Assembly: GCA_963817335.1 (NCBI GenBank)
Contig: CAWFNX010000001.1
Coordinates: 1,054,001 to 1,118,000 of the forward strand
DNA length: 64,000 nt
From: AV40 sp963817335
GTDB taxonomy: Bacteria; Verrucomicrobiota; Verrucomicrobiia; Chthoniobacterales; UBA10450
Direction of reading: 5' to 3'
The position numbers and the translations under genes were made by a program. Shown here piece after piece: positions 34,173 to 43,252 of this stretch. The notes below the pieces were generated by a model, which was not told the DNA's origin, made no database searches, and was given only the letters and a program-made list of their open reading frames with translations. The first letter of the stretch is position 1. Every line of letters begins with the position of its first letter.

Positions 34173-35266
34173 TGGTTATAAAATTTGCTGATTAAGCGAC
34201 AAACGCTTCGCACATCATCATCGGTCATTTGAAAGGCCGATGGCAGCCAGATTGCCTCTTTTCCGAGGCGAGCGCTATTGGGGAAATCTTTCTCATCGCG
34301 CCGATAAGGTTTCTGAGTGTGTAACGGAAACCAAAATCGGCGGCAACCGGCGCCATTTTTTGCCAGAAATTCGTCGAGTTGATCGCGACGCTCGGCCAGC
34401 GCGTCAATCCATTGCGGCTGCTCACCGCCTTCAATGTTAAATGGAAGAATGCGGATCCCTTTTGTTCCGGCGAGTTCGTCGCGATAAATAGAATAAGTCC
34501 GGCGGACCCGTTCCATTCGCGGACCGAGTTTTTCCAACTGGCCCAATCCAACAGCCGCTTGAAGATTCGTTAGTTTGAAATTGAAACCGATGGAATTGTG
34601 GATGTCGGCGCCTCCCGTGCCGCGGACCGGTCTGCCTTGGTCTTTCAATTCTCGCAGTCGATGAAAAATGGACTCGTCGTTGGTGACGATGACGCCGCCC
34701 TGGCCGGTCGTGATCATTTTGTTCGGGGAAAATGAAAAGGCCCCGGCATGACCGAAGGTTCCAAGGCAGCGATTTTTGAAGCGAGAACAAAGTGCTTCGG
34801 CTGCATCCTCCACAACGGACAAACCGCGCGCGCGAGCGATCGCGAGAATTTCTTCAATCTTCGCGGCCCGGCCGCTGACATGGACTGGCACGATCGCTTT
34901 TGTTCTGGGAGTGATCGCCGCTTCCATTGCTTTCACGCTGAGATTCAAAGTCTCGGGATCGACGTCGGCTGGAATTGGCGTCGCACCGGTCATCGAAACC
35001 GCATTGGCCGTGGCAATAAAAGTGATGTCGGGAACGACGACTTCGTCGCCGCGACCAATGCCGAGGGCCATGAGCGGGAGATAAATCGCGGCCGTTCCGC
35101 TGGTGACGCCGACGGCGAATTTCGCGCCGGTCAGTTTTGCAATTGCCTGGGCGAACTCTTCAGTGACGTCGCCATCATTGAGAAAGTTGCTGTCGACTAC
35201 GCGCTTGATCAGGCCTAACTCGTTGCCGGTCATCTCGGGCGACCACCAGGAGATGGAGCGCCCCAT
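34169..35266 (-). CDS. DegT/DnrJ/EryC1/StrS aminotransferase
   Basis: A 365-residue PLP enzyme that aminates a keto nucleotide-sugar. Visible: FAVGVTSGTAAIYLPLMALG, EVVVPDITFIATANAV, VVEDAAEALCSRF, and the PLP lysine in FSFSPNKMITTGQGG. With GDP-4-keto-6-deoxymannose supplied by Gmd it could make a GDP-perosamine-type sugar, but UDP substrates are equally possible. It lies tightly between the methyltransferase and GT2 genes. Confidence 0.9.
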   Translation of the reverse strand: MGRSISWWSPEMTGNELGLIKRVVDSNFLNDGDVTEEFAQAIAKLTGAKFAVGVTSGTAAIYLPLMALGIGRGDEVVVPDITFIATANAVSMTGATPIPADVDPETLNLSVKAMEAAITPRTKAIVPVHVSGRAAKIEEILAIARARGLSVVEDAAEALCSRFKNRCLGTFGHAGAFSFSPNKMITTGQGGVIVTNDESIFHRLRELKDQGRPVRGTGGADIHNSIGFNFKLTNLQAAVGLGQLEKLGPRMERVRRTYSIYRDELAGTKGIRILPFNIEGGEQPQWIDALAERRDQLDEFLAKNGAGCRRFWFPLHTQKPYRRDEKDFPNSARLGKEAIWLPSAFQMTDDDVRSVCRLISKFYNQ

Positions 35267-35267
35267 A

Positions 35268-36068
35268 TTAATTCACCCGCCGCAAAACAAATCCCTGGAT
35301 CGGGCCGAATGAAACTCCTTTGTCGACCGTAATTTTGACTCGATCGCCCATCAATTCATACAAACGCCGGGCGGCATCATCAGCGGCATCAAAGATTTCA
35401 TCCTTAACCGCTTTGCGGCCGTAGCCTTCAAATTTCGCGAACATGTTTACAAAAACGCGGGTCAGCAAATAGTACAAGTCGAAGGTATGCGTCTTCTCGA
35501 CGCGAAACTTCCCTTCCAGGAACTCCATTAATTTATCGTAGTAGAGGAAGTAATTGTGCCAGTCATGCAAAGGCACATTCTGCAATCCCACGGCGCGCCG
35601 CACTTCATTCAGGGCTTCAAAGCCGTCGAATGTATTTTCGATCATGACATAGCGGCCGCCCGGTCGCAGGGCGTTCCGGATATTTTGCAGCACCTGTTGC
35701 TGCTCTTCCCAGGTCATGAAATTGATCACGACGCGCTGCGAAACAGCCAGGTCGAACTTGTTAGCGTAAGCCGAGAGATCCAATGCATCGCCGCCCACCA
35801 GCGTTACATTCGTTAGGCCAGCGGCAGCAAAACGCTCGGCCGCTTTGGCCCGCAAATGGTTAGAATGTTCCAAGGCCAGACAACTGCGCGCCTTGGCCGC
35901 GTAATGGACGGTCGATTCGCCGTCACCGCAGCCGAAGTCCGCCATCTCATCGCTCGGATTAATTTGTGACAACACGAAATTCGTTTCCAGCTTTCGCAGA
36001 TTCTTATCGAGCAACGAAATCGTGTCCGGATGCTCCCAGTATTCTTCAATTCGGGTTCGATCGCTCAT
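35268..36068 (-). CDS. class I SAM-dependent methyltransferase
   Basis: A 266-residue enzyme with EMADFGCGDGESTVHYA as motif I, LVGGDALDL, and FDLAVSQRVVINFMTWEEQ as motif IV. It begins MSDRTRIEEYWEHPDTI and overlaps the upstream dehydrogenase gene by four bases. Likely modifies a sugar, amino-sugar or lipid carrier of this locus; the substrate is unknown. Confidence 0.8.
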   Translation of the reverse strand: MSDRTRIEEYWEHPDTISLLDKNLRKLETNFVLSQINPSDEMADFGCGDGESTVHYAAKARSCLALEHSNHLRAKAAERFAAAGLTNVTLVGGDALDLSAYANKFDLAVSQRVVINFMTWEEQQQVLQNIRNALRPGGRYVMIENTFDGFEALNEVRRAVGLQNVPLHDWHNYFLYYDKLMEFLEGKFRVEKTHTFDLYYLLTRVFVNMFAKFEGYGRKAVKDEIFDAADDAARRLYELMGDRVKITVDKGVSFGPIQGFVLRRVN

Positions 36069-37279
36069 TGGTTTGGGTCAGCTGGAATAACGTTCCACAA
36101 ATCCACGACAACCGTTTTGGCCGGGATGCGTAATTGCCGGTAGGTGTTGTGCGCGGCCCCGACGATGACAACGTCACTGGAAGCGACAAGCTCCTCCTTG
36201 CTTACGAATGTCGGATCCGTTGCGTACTCGTCTGAATATCGAACATCGGCGCCATGGAAACGAAGTAACTTTCCGAGTTTGTAGGAAAGCGAATCGCGGA
36301 TGTCGTCGCTCTCAGCCTTAAACGCCATTCCGAGAATGCCGACGCGTTTGTTGCGCAAATCAAATCGGCGCGCCAATTGTTCGACGATAAAGTTCGGCAG
36401 GCCTTCATTAATGGTGGTGGCCATTTGGCCGAGGACGAAGTTGTGTTTTTGGAAGGCGAACAGTTGCATCGTGTCTTTCATCAAGCACGGGCCGGCGGCA
36501 AAACCAGGTCCGGGGATGCCGCCCATCCTCGGGTAACCCCGCCTCATTTTTGACAAAAGGTCGCTGTAATCCAACCCGGCGCTTTCGACCACCATGTAAA
36601 GCTGATTGGTTGCGGCAAATTGCATGTAACGAAAAGCGTTGCAGACCAGCTTGGCGAATTCCGCTTCGAGCGGAGTCATTTCCACAACTTCGGGCGCGAT
36701 CTTGCAAAAAAGTTTTTTCGCCGCGGCTAAAGCATTCGGCGAAGTTCCGCTAATCAGTTGTGGGAGAGTGCGAATTTCCTCGATGCATTTTCCTTGAACC
36801 ACGCGCTCCGGACAAAATGCCAGACCAGTTTTCTTTCCGCGGCTGCGAAGGTAACCGTCGATATAATCAGTCGTGCCCGGCGCGACGGTGGAGCGAAGGA
36901 TAATCGTCTGATCGTCGCGAAGATGCGGCAACAGATCGTCGAGGCAGCGGGTAAGAACAGAAAAATTCGGATTGTGAAATTCATCCACCGGGGTGCCGAT
37001 CGTTAATACAACGAGCGCAGCCTCGGCGACGCTTTTGGCTTCGGATGAAAGCGCCAATCGATTGCTTCCGTGCACTTTTTTCAAAAGGGCGTCGCCGCCT
37101 TCCTCGCGAAAAGGCATCGTGCCTGCGGCGATCTTTTCCAACGTAGTTTTGTTGATATCGAGGATCAGCGTTTTGAAACCGCTGTCCGCCAGGACCAGGG
37201 CCAGCGGTAACCCGACGCGGCCGGCGCCGCCGACGACACAAACATCGTAACTGTCGGTCGGATTTTCTTTCATGCTCAC
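36065..37279 (-). CDS. UDP/GDP-sugar dehydrogenase family protein
   Basis: A 404-residue nucleotide-sugar dehydrogenase: VCVVGGAGRVGLPLALVLA (NAD loop), LRSTVAPGTTDYI, LAFCPERVVQGKCIEEI, FAKLVCNAFRYMQFA and a C-terminal domain with LGMAFKAESDDIRDS. In the usual family the catalytic Cys follows GPC; here PGFAAGPCLMKDTMQLF provides it. It oxidises a UDP- or GDP-sugar to the uronic acid; the VVQGKCIEEIRTLPQLI stretch resembles WecC/UDP-ManNAc dehydrogenases more than UDP-glucose dehydrogenases. Confidence 0.87.
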   Translation of the reverse strand: MSMKENPTDSYDVCVVGGAGRVGLPLALVLADSGFKTLILDINKTTLEKIAAGTMPFREEGGDALLKKVHGSNRLALSSEAKSVAEAALVVLTIGTPVDEFHNPNFSVLTRCLDDLLPHLRDDQTIILRSTVAPGTTDYIDGYLRSRGKKTGLAFCPERVVQGKCIEEIRTLPQLISGTSPNALAAAKKLFCKIAPEVVEMTPLEAEFAKLVCNAFRYMQFAATNQLYMVVESAGLDYSDLLSKMRRGYPRMGGIPGPGFAAGPCLMKDTMQLFAFQKHNFVLGQMATTINEGLPNFIVEQLARRFDLRNKRVGILGMAFKAESDDIRDSLSYKLGKLLRFHGADVRYSDEYATDPTFVSKEELVASSDVVIVGAAHNTYRQLRIPAKTVVVDLWNVIPADPNQ

Positions 37280-37818
37280 ATTTCAATATGACCCTGGGCG
37301 ATCGCCATCAGGATCGTTGCCCGATTCAATGCGCTGGAAAAAGCAGGCTCGTTGGAGATCAGATTGCGAAGAGACTTATCGTAGATCATCGGTTCGACGT
37401 CGGGATGCGGCGTAAAGTCATTTTTACCTGGAGTAACTCCGGGCGCGAAGAAACACCAAAGTCTATTAGCGAGCCGGCCGGTGTCGGGGGACAAATTGCC
37501 GATCAGAATCAGTTCCTTGGCAATAAAACCCGTTTCCTCGCGCAATTCTCTGCTCGCGGCTTGCTCCGGCGTCTCGCCTTCATCGACGTGACCGCACGGC
37601 AATTCAAGGGTGACGTCTTCCACCGCCGGACGGAATTGGCGGACTAACGGAAAAGTTCCGTTTGTCGTTACGGCAAACACCGAAACGTAATCCAGCGTGC
37701 TGATGGAATAATGAAGCGCGGGATCGTTTTCAATCTTCTTCCCGATCAATTCAAACCATGGCGTTTTGAAAACCGGCTTTCGGTCCGAAATGGATACTTT
37801 AGTTACGCTCATCTTCAA
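37276..37818 (-). CDS. Nudix hydrolase
   Basis: A 180-residue protein with an exact Nudix box, GHVDEGETPEQAASREL followed by REETGF, at about residues 76-98, in an ADP-ribose-pyrophosphatase-like fold that begins with FKTPWFELIGKKI. Its place between a nucleotide-sugar dehydrogenase and an ABC exporter suggests clean-up of nucleotide-sugars, though the family is too broad to name a substrate. Overlaps the dehydrogenase gene by four bases. Confidence 0.88.
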   Translation of the reverse strand: MKMSVTKVSISDRKPVFKTPWFELIGKKIENDPALHYSISTLDYVSVFAVTTNGTFPLVRQFRPAVEDVTLELPCGHVDEGETPEQAASRELREETGFIAKELILIGNLSPDTGRLANRLWCFFAPGVTPGKNDFTPHPDVEPMIYDKSLRNLISNEPAFSSALNRATILMAIAQGHIEM

Positions 37819-37902
37819 TTCATTAAATCTGGAGGAAAAACTATCCGCGTTGCGAACATCGAAACGCCAGGAGGGGGTATTTCTAGCGGAAACTGCGATG
37901 AT

Positions 37903-39174
37903 TCACAAAGTTTTGCGAAACCATTTTGTCTTCGGCCGGATCACCCCAACGCGGGGCAAGTTCATCGCCGCGCCCGGCAAGGACGGGTCGTCGACCGAAA
38001 ATTGCAGGGCCCCATCCAACCGAGCGAGGTTTTTGATGCCCGGCAGTCCCGCATTCAAGGAAAGGCTATAGCGTCCCGGTTTTAGTAATTCGGCCGGCAC
38101 TTCGCATCGAATCCTATAAGAGCCAGGCTCGCGCCGGCCGTCTTTGACGTCCTCATCCACGTCGTAAATCTCAAAAACCGCTGTCCCATCCAATGCGTGA
38201 ACGAGGAAGCCGATTCGGCAGAAAGACATCGAGTCGTGAATCGTGTAGCTGAGCTCGAAATTTAACGGTTCTGAATAATCAAAGTGGGTTGTGGGCCGCC
38301 CGTTTTTGTCGAGGAGACCGACCGAGGTGAATTTCAGTTCGTGAACGCCTGCATTGGAAAATCCCTCCGGCCAATTGATCCGGTCCTGATCAACGAAAAC
38401 GACATTGGAATATTTTTGGATGACTTCGTCCGACGGCCCATCGGCGGCGACTTCGCCTCCGCGCAGCCAAATGACTCGAGGACAAAGCCGCGCCACCGTC
38501 GGCATCGAATGGCTGACGAAGATGACGGTGCGTCCGTCGTTCGCCGCGACCTCTTCCATTTTCTGCAGAGATTTTTTTTGAAATTGGGCGTCACCCACCG
38601 CAAGAACTTCATCGATCAACAGGATCTCCGGCTCGAGATGCGCTGCGACCGCAAAAGCAAGCCGGACATACATTCCACTCGAGTACCGTTTCACCGGCGT
38701 ATCGAGAAATTTCTCGATCTCGGCGAAGGCGACAATCTCATCGAACTTTTTCTTAATTTCCGATCGGGTCATTCCGAGGATGGCGCCGTTGAGGTAAACA
38801 TTTTCCCGACCGGTGAGTTCGGGATGAAAACCAGTTCCAACTTCGAGTAGCGCGCCAACCCGGCCGTAAATGTCCGCGCCACCGCTGGTAGGTTCGGTGA
38901 TTCGATTCAAGATTTTCAGCAACGTGCTCTTGCCCGCTCCGTTGGCCCCGATAATTCCGACCACTTCACCCTGTCCCACATCGAAGGAAACATTCTTCAA
39001 AGCCCAGAAAGTCTCTGAGGTTGGCCGCTGACTGCGGTTAAAGCGCGCGAGCAATCGGCGCGGCAAATTCATCAAATCGTCATGCAAAGTTCGATAACCT
39101 CCAGAGCCGTTGCGCTGGTGGTCGATGTTGAACGACTTGCTAAGGTTTGCGACCGAAAGGGCTAAGTTCGACAT
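37903..39174 (-). CDS. ABC transporter ATP-binding protein, Wzt type with C-terminal glycan-binding domain
   Basis: About 423 residues from the ATG at 39174. Walker A is GIIGANGAGKSTLLKIL, the signature RYSSGMYVRLAFAVA, Walker B ILLIDEVLAVGDA, with the switch His in VSHSMPTV. After about residue 265 a beta-sandwich follows, as in Wzt proteins that recognise the finished polysaccharide. The frame is open upstream of 39174, but that part lies inside wzm in another frame. Pairs with the permease at 39192. Confidence 0.9.
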   Translation of the reverse strand: MSNLALSVANLSKSFNIDHQRNGSGGYRTLHDDLMNLPRRLLARFNRSQRPTSETFWALKNVSFDVGQGEVVGIIGANGAGKSTLLKILNRITEPTSGGADIYGRVGALLEVGTGFHPELTGRENVYLNGAILGMTRSEIKKKFDEIVAFAEIEKFLDTPVKRYSSGMYVRLAFAVAAHLEPEILLIDEVLAVGDAQFQKKSLQKMEEVAANDGRTVIFVSHSMPTVARLCPRVIWLRGGEVAADGPSDEVIQKYSNVVFVDQDRINWPEGFSNAGVHELKFTSVGLLDKNGRPTTHFDYSEPLNFELSYTIHDSMSFCRIGFLVHALDGTAVFEIYDVDEDVKDGRREPGSYRIRCEVPAELLKPGRYSLSLNAGLPGIKNLARLDGALQFSVDDPSLPGAAMNLPRVGVIRPKTKWFRKTL

Positions 39175-39191
39175 GTTGATGAGCGCGAAAT

Positions 39192-40124
39192 CTAAATGAT
39201 GTCGGCGAACTGGCGTTCCGTTCGTCGAAAGAAAAACGCGCCGCTGAGCAAGACGAAGGTCGACATCGCGACCGTGATCCAAAAAATAGTCGGGTTGAGC
39301 GCGCTTTTGCCGAGGACGCACCAGCGAAATCCCTCGACGAAGCCGACCACTGGATTGAGTGCGAAGAATGCCTGCCATTGGCGCGAGTGGATGCTGCTCG
39401 TTGGATAGATGATCGGACTGGCCCACATCCAGATCTGGAGAAACAACGGCAAAGCGTAGTTGCAGTCGCGGTACTTCACGCTCAACGCCGAAAACCAAAA
39501 GGCAACGCCGGTCGCCGTCATGGAAGTAAGAAACAGGAAACCTGGGATTGCGAGTAATCGAAACGTCGGCATCACCCGATAGACCGCCATGAAAATGAAA
39601 ACCATGATCAGCATCACCACAAAATCGACCAAGGTGGAGAAGGTGTGCGAAAGCGGAATCAACATTCGCGGAAAATAAACTTTGGAGACGAGCTGAGCGT
39701 TGTTCACCAAACTGGAGCTGCTGCGTTGTGCGGTTTGGGAGAAATAATGCCAAAGGACCAGTCCACAGAAGACAAACAGGAAGTACGGCACACCGTCACT
39801 TGGAAGCTTGGCTAATTTTCCAAAAACAACCGCAAGGGTAATCGCCGCGATCAGTGGCTGAAGCGCGACCCAGCTCATGCCGAGCGCGGTCTGTTTGTAG
39901 ATGACCTTAATATTTCGTTCGACCAGGATCCAGAGCAGATCGCGATAACTCCAAAGTTCGCGCAAATTCAGGGCGGCCCATCCTTTGGTCGGACGGATCC
40001 GAAGAGTGGGGGCTCGATTTGAAATCGAGTTGGCAGACGCCCGCACCGGCGGTTCTGACAAGGCGACGCTGCTGGTTGGCAAACTCACGGGGGCCAATGT
40101 CGATTGTAGAGGCGCTTGTGCCAA
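39192..40124 (-). CDS. ABC-2 type permease, Wzm-like polysaccharide exporter
   Basis: Up to 310 residues with six membrane helices and the family segment YKQTALGMSWVALQPL. It exports lipid-linked polysaccharide with the Wzt ATPase encoded 17 bases downstream. The start is unclear: the first in-frame initiator, a TTG at 40124, lies in a REP hairpin, and a GTG at 40088 is a reasonable alternative. The proline/serine-rich N-terminus to about residue 45 is probably unstructured. First gene of the operon down to 27717. Confidence 0.87.
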   Translation of the reverse strand: MAQAPLQSTLAPVSLPTSSVALSEPPVRASANSISNRAPTLRIRPTKGWAALNLRELWSYRDLLWILVERNIKVIYKQTALGMSWVALQPLIAAITLAVVFGKLAKLPSDGVPYFLFVFCGLVLWHYFSQTAQRSSSSLVNNAQLVSKVYFPRMLIPLSHTFSTLVDFVVMLIMVFIFMAVYRVMPTFRLLAIPGFLFLTSMTATGVAFWFSALSVKYRDCNYALPLFLQIWMWASPIIYPTSSIHSRQWQAFFALNPVVGFVEGFRWCVLGKSALNPTIFWITVAMSTFVLLSGAFFFRRTERQFADII

Positions 40125-40168
40125 GCGCCTGTTTATCTAGATCGGTGCTTGAGAACAAGCACCGCTAC
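40106..40168. repeat. GTAG-REP doublet between wzm and glnB
   Basis: GTAGAGGCGCTTG/CAAGCGCC and GGTGCTTG/CAAGCACC-GCTAC form two outward-facing hairpins, each with its own stem sequence and a GTAG head. It covers the upstream region shared by two divergent genes, so it may separate their promoters. Confidence 0.7.
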
Positions 40169-40248
40169 AACAATTGCAAGTAACGGCCGGTTCGGCAACC
40201 GGGCCCATTTGCTTGCGCTTTAGGCGACGCCGGTTCTAGTGTGGCGCG

Positions 40249-40590
40249 GTGAAAAAAATTGAGGCGATCATCAAGCCATTCAAGACCGAAGCGGTGAAAG
40301 ACGCGCTTGCTGCCGTTGGGATCGAGGGAATGACTTTGAGCGAAGTGCGCGGGTTCGGCCGGCAAAAAGGGCATAGTGAAATCTATCGGGGCAGCGAATA
40401 CACCGTCGATTTTTTGCCAAAAGTAAAATTTGAAATCGTGGTTCCGGACGAAATCGCCCAACGAGTAGTCGAGGCGATCATGCAATCGGCCAAGACCGGA
40501 AAGATCGGCGACGGCAAAGTTTTTGTCACGGAAGTGCAGGAAGCGATTCGCATTCGGACCGACGAGCAGGGCGCGGAAGCGGTATCTTGA
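40249..40590 (+). CDS. PII signal transduction protein GlnB/GlnK
   Basis: A 113-residue PII trimer subunit that senses 2-oxoglutarate and ATP/ADP to tune nitrogen assimilation. The N-terminus MKKIEAIIKPFK, the T-loop with the uridylylation tyrosine in YRGSEYTVDFLPK and the B-loop TGKIGDGKVFV are all standard. GTG start at 40249. Neither amtB nor glnA is nearby, so GlnB and GlnK cannot be told apart. Confidence 0.94.
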   Translation: MKKIEAIIKPFKTEAVKDALAAVGIEGMTLSEVRGFGRQKGHSEIYRGSEYTVDFLPKVKFEIVVPDEIAQRVVEAIMQSAKTGKIGDGKVFVTEVQEAIRIRTDEQGAEAVS

Positions 40591-40710
40591 AGAGGTTGAG
40601 AAGTTGAGATGTTGAGATGTTGAGAAGAACGGAAAAGCGAAAACTGAAAACGGAAAAATCGGATAGAAATTTCATCTCAACGGCTCAACTTCTCAACACC
40701 TCAACTTCTT
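40590..40710. repeat. facing GTTGAG/CTCAAC arrays with CTGAAA core, no cargo gene
   Basis: GTTGAG units at 40593-40627 and CTCAAC units at 40675-40707 face each other across about 45 bases that contain the other array motif, ACTGAAAACGG. The right array ends at the uppP ATG. A transcript would fold into one imperfect hairpin. Confidence 0.7.
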
Positions 40711-40711
40711 T

Positions 40712-41581
40712 ATGAATGATTTTTTATTGTCAGTCCTGCTCGGAATTGTCGAAGGCCTGACCGAATTTTTGCCGGTCAGCTCCACCGGTCATCTCCGGAT
40801 TGTCGAAGCGCTTTTCCATCTGAATCTGCACGACAGCTTCTGGAAAATGTACACGATCGTGATTCAGCTCGGCGCCATCCTGGCGCTGCCGGTTTATTTT
40901 TGGAACCGGATCCTGACATTTCTTTCCACTTTTCCGAGAGGCGAACGCGGCGATCGAAATTTCCTGACTCACCCGTTGAGCTTGACCATGATCGCGTTTG
41001 TGGTGACGGCGCTGCCGGCTTGGGCGCTAACCAAAGTGATCGGGAAAAACCTGGAGAGTCTTTGGGTGATTACCATTTCGCTGATCGTCGGCGGAATCGT
41101 GATGTGGATTGTCGATTCGGTTTTCACCCGACCGCGAGTCAGGCATATGGAAGAAATGAGTTTGCCGCAGGCGATCTGGATTGGCGCCTGCCAAATCCTG
41201 TCAGCGGTCTTTCCGGGAACGTCGCGTTCCATGTCGACAATCGCGGCGGGACAAATCGCCGGCCTGTCCCGCGAGGCAGCGCTCGAGTTTTCGTTCTTTC
41301 TTTCCATGCCGACGATGGCGGTGGCGACGCTGTATGATCTTTACAAAACGCTGAAGCCAAGCCGGGACGTCGCCTCGGAGGGGAATCTCGCTCCACTCAC
41401 CATGGACACGCACGGGTGGATCGTCCTCGCGATCGGCTTCGTCATTTCTTTTATCGTTGCCCTGGCTGTCGTCGCGTGGTTCATGAACTGGGTGCGGCGA
41501 CGCGGTTTTGCGCCTTTTGCGATTTATCGGATCGTGCTCGGCATAGTCCTTGTGATTCTACTGACTCGCGGTCTCATTTAA
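40712..41581 (+). CDS. uppP: undecaprenyl-diphosphatase UppP (BacA)
   Basis: A 289-residue membrane enzyme that recycles undecaprenyl pyrophosphate to the monophosphate used for peptidoglycan and polysaccharide synthesis. Both signature regions are present: GIVEGLTEFLPVSSTGH near the N-terminus and PGTSRSMSTIAAGQIAG with the catalytic Ser/Arg. About eight membrane segments. Its activity supports the many lipid-linked glycan steps of the neighbouring locus. Confidence 0.95.
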   Translation: MNDFLLSVLLGIVEGLTEFLPVSSTGHLRIVEALFHLNLHDSFWKMYTIVIQLGAILALPVYFWNRILTFLSTFPRGERGDRNFLTHPLSLTMIAFVVTALPAWALTKVIGKNLESLWVITISLIVGGIVMWIVDSVFTRPRVRHMEEMSLPQAIWIGACQILSAVFPGTSRSMSTIAAGQIAGLSREAALEFSFFLSMPTMAVATLYDLYKTLKPSRDVASEGNLAPLTMDTHGWIVLAIGFVISFIVALAVVAWFMNWVRRRGFAPFAIYRIVLGIVLVILLTRGLI

Positions 41582-41592
41582 TCAACAGAGCG

Positions 41593-41997
41593 ATGCAATC
41601 AACCGAAGCGATTTTTCCCGATCTGCAGAGCTGTGTGCTTTGCGAGGATGTGCGCTGCGAATTCAACGGGATGAACACGCTGGTCGGCGTCCTGAACGTC
41701 ATTGCCGCGCCGTCATTGCCAATTAATTATTTGCGACTGTGCATCTGGACGCGCTGGTGCAGTGGCACTGGAAAATTCAAGCAGCGATCGCGGATTGTCG
41801 GAGTGGACGAACAACACGTCCTCGCTCAAGCCGAGGTCGAATTCGAATTGAAGGAGATGGAAGGCCATGCCACCAACGTTCATTATTTCGGCGGCGTGCA
41901 ATTCCAGCAGTTCGGCCTGCACCACGTTGAGATTTATTTGCAGGATGAATTGCGGCTCCGTTTTCCGCTGCCGGTAATCCACATCCAGCGAAAATAA
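41593..41997 (+). CDS. conserved hypothetical protein
   Basis: A 134-residue soluble protein starting at the ATG at 41593 (MQSTEAIFPDLQSCVLCEDV), 11 bases after uppP. It appears to be a compact beta-rich domain with no catalytic motif that I can identify. It resembles small single-domain proteins of unknown function seen in Verrucomicrobiota, but I cannot name the family with confidence. Followed by a REP doublet. Confidence 0.7.
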   Translation: MQSTEAIFPDLQSCVLCEDVRCEFNGMNTLVGVLNVIAAPSLPINYLRLCIWTRWCSGTGKFKQRSRIVGVDEQHVLAQAEVEFELKEMEGHATNVHYFGGVQFQQFGLHHVEIYLQDELRLRFPLPVIHIQRK

Positions 41998-41998
41998 G

Positions 41999-42051
41999 GG
42001 TAGGGTCGGCGCGCTGCGCCGATCCGGACATCGCGGCGCGATGTCCCTACC
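41999..42051. repeat. GTAG-REP doublet (GGCGCGC and GACATCGC stems)
   Basis: GGTAGGGTCGGCGC/GCGCCGA and GGACATCGC/GCGATGTCC end in CTACC. The second stem recurs at 63802-63855. Confidence 0.75.
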
Positions 42052-42147
42052 TTCCCTAGGCACCTCCCGCCGTAAAATTGGCTCCCGCCAACGCTTGTGA
42101 ATAACTGCTTGCCACCCGAACGCGGATTCGATATCACCGACTGGTTC

Positions 42148-43233
42148 ATGGTCGGCAAGGTCGTCATCGGAGCATTCGCGTGCTCGTTGGTTGCAATCGC
42201 GACGGGGTCTGCACAGCAAGTGGAGATTCCGCGCGAGAAGCCGGTCGCCGTCGCGGTTGTGCATCAGCCAAAGCCGGTCGCGCAACCGCAGATCGAGCTG
42301 CACCCGAAAGTCCAAACCGTTTCCTACACCGCTCCTTCGGCTACGGCTCCATCAACCACGTTGAGCGTCGAACAAATGCGCAAGGCGGGGGCGCTGGCGG
42401 CACAGCGGGTCAGGGAAGAGATGCACGACATCGAAGAAGACGAGCCGCCGCCAAAACCTGCCCCGGCGAAAAAGCCCGCCACGACGGCTGCGAATGCAGT
42501 GCGAGTTGTGGAGAAACCTTCGCGCGAGACCGAGACTTTTCCTGCGCCGCCGATTAATTTTTCCGGCCAAACCGCGTTCGTTAGGCTGGCGGATGGATTC
42601 GACATGCCGGTCGGCAAACCGGACGCTCACGGCTACTACCGGGCCCGCGGATTTCGTTCGCATGGCCATATGGGCGAGGATTGGGACGGAGTCGGCGGTG
42701 GCGATACCGATCTGGGCGATCCGGTTTATGTGATCGCGGACGGCGTAGTTGTTTTTGCGCGCGACTGCCATCAGGGCTGGGGAAACGTGATCATTGTGCG
42801 ACATGCGTATCGCGACGGACTCGGCACTCGCTATGTTGATTCTCTTTACGGGCATCTCGATAAAATCCTGGTGAAGCGTGGACAAGGCGTGAAACGAGGC
42901 CAGCAGATCGCAGCCATCGGAAACGCGCACGGTCTTTATGATGCGCATCTGCATCTCGAAGTGCGCAAGAACCTCGAGATTGGAATGAGCCGCGACAAAT
43001 TCGCGCAGGATTCGAGCAATTACTACGACCCGTCGCAGTTCATTACTTCACATCGACATTTGCAAAGCAGCGGCGCGAGTTGCCGGGTTGCCATGAACAC
43101 GTTCATCTACGATTCGCGGATTCCTTGGGACAAGCTCAAGAATTACAGCCACGCCCACACCGGCGGCGGCTCGAGCGAATCAGCCTATGCGCTCAAGAAA
43201 GCGCTGGCTTCGCAAAGCAGTCGCCGCGACTGA
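42148..43233 (+). CDS. M23 family metallopeptidase, exported
   Basis: About 361 residues from the ATG at 42148, giving a signal peptide (KVVIGAFACSLVAIATGSAQ); an in-frame GTG lies 51 bases upstream. A Pro/Lys/Ala-rich linker leads to an M23 (LytM-like) domain with the zinc ligands in SHGHMGEDWDG and AHLHLEVR. All metal ligands look present, so it may be an active peptidoglycan endopeptidase acting in the periplasm. Confidence 0.85.
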   Translation: MVGKVVIGAFACSLVAIATGSAQQVEIPREKPVAVAVVHQPKPVAQPQIELHPKVQTVSYTAPSATAPSTTLSVEQMRKAGALAAQRVREEMHDIEEDEPPPKPAPAKKPATTAANAVRVVEKPSRETETFPAPPINFSGQTAFVRLADGFDMPVGKPDAHGYYRARGFRSHGHMGEDWDGVGGGDTDLGDPVYVIADGVVVFARDCHQGWGNVIIVRHAYRDGLGTRYVDSLYGHLDKILVKRGQGVKRGQQIAAIGNAHGLYDAHLHLEVRKNLEIGMSRDKFAQDSSNYYDPSQFITSHRHLQSSGASCRVAMNTFIYDSRIPWDKLKNYSHAHTGGGSSESAYALKKALASQSSRRD

Positions 43234-43252
43234 TCCCGCCGCTCGGGTGTCC

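Noticed and set aside
39175..39753. N-terminal extension of the Wzt ATPase
   Set aside because: It overlaps wzm in another frame, shows no domain, and the ATG at 39174 gives the normal family N-terminus.
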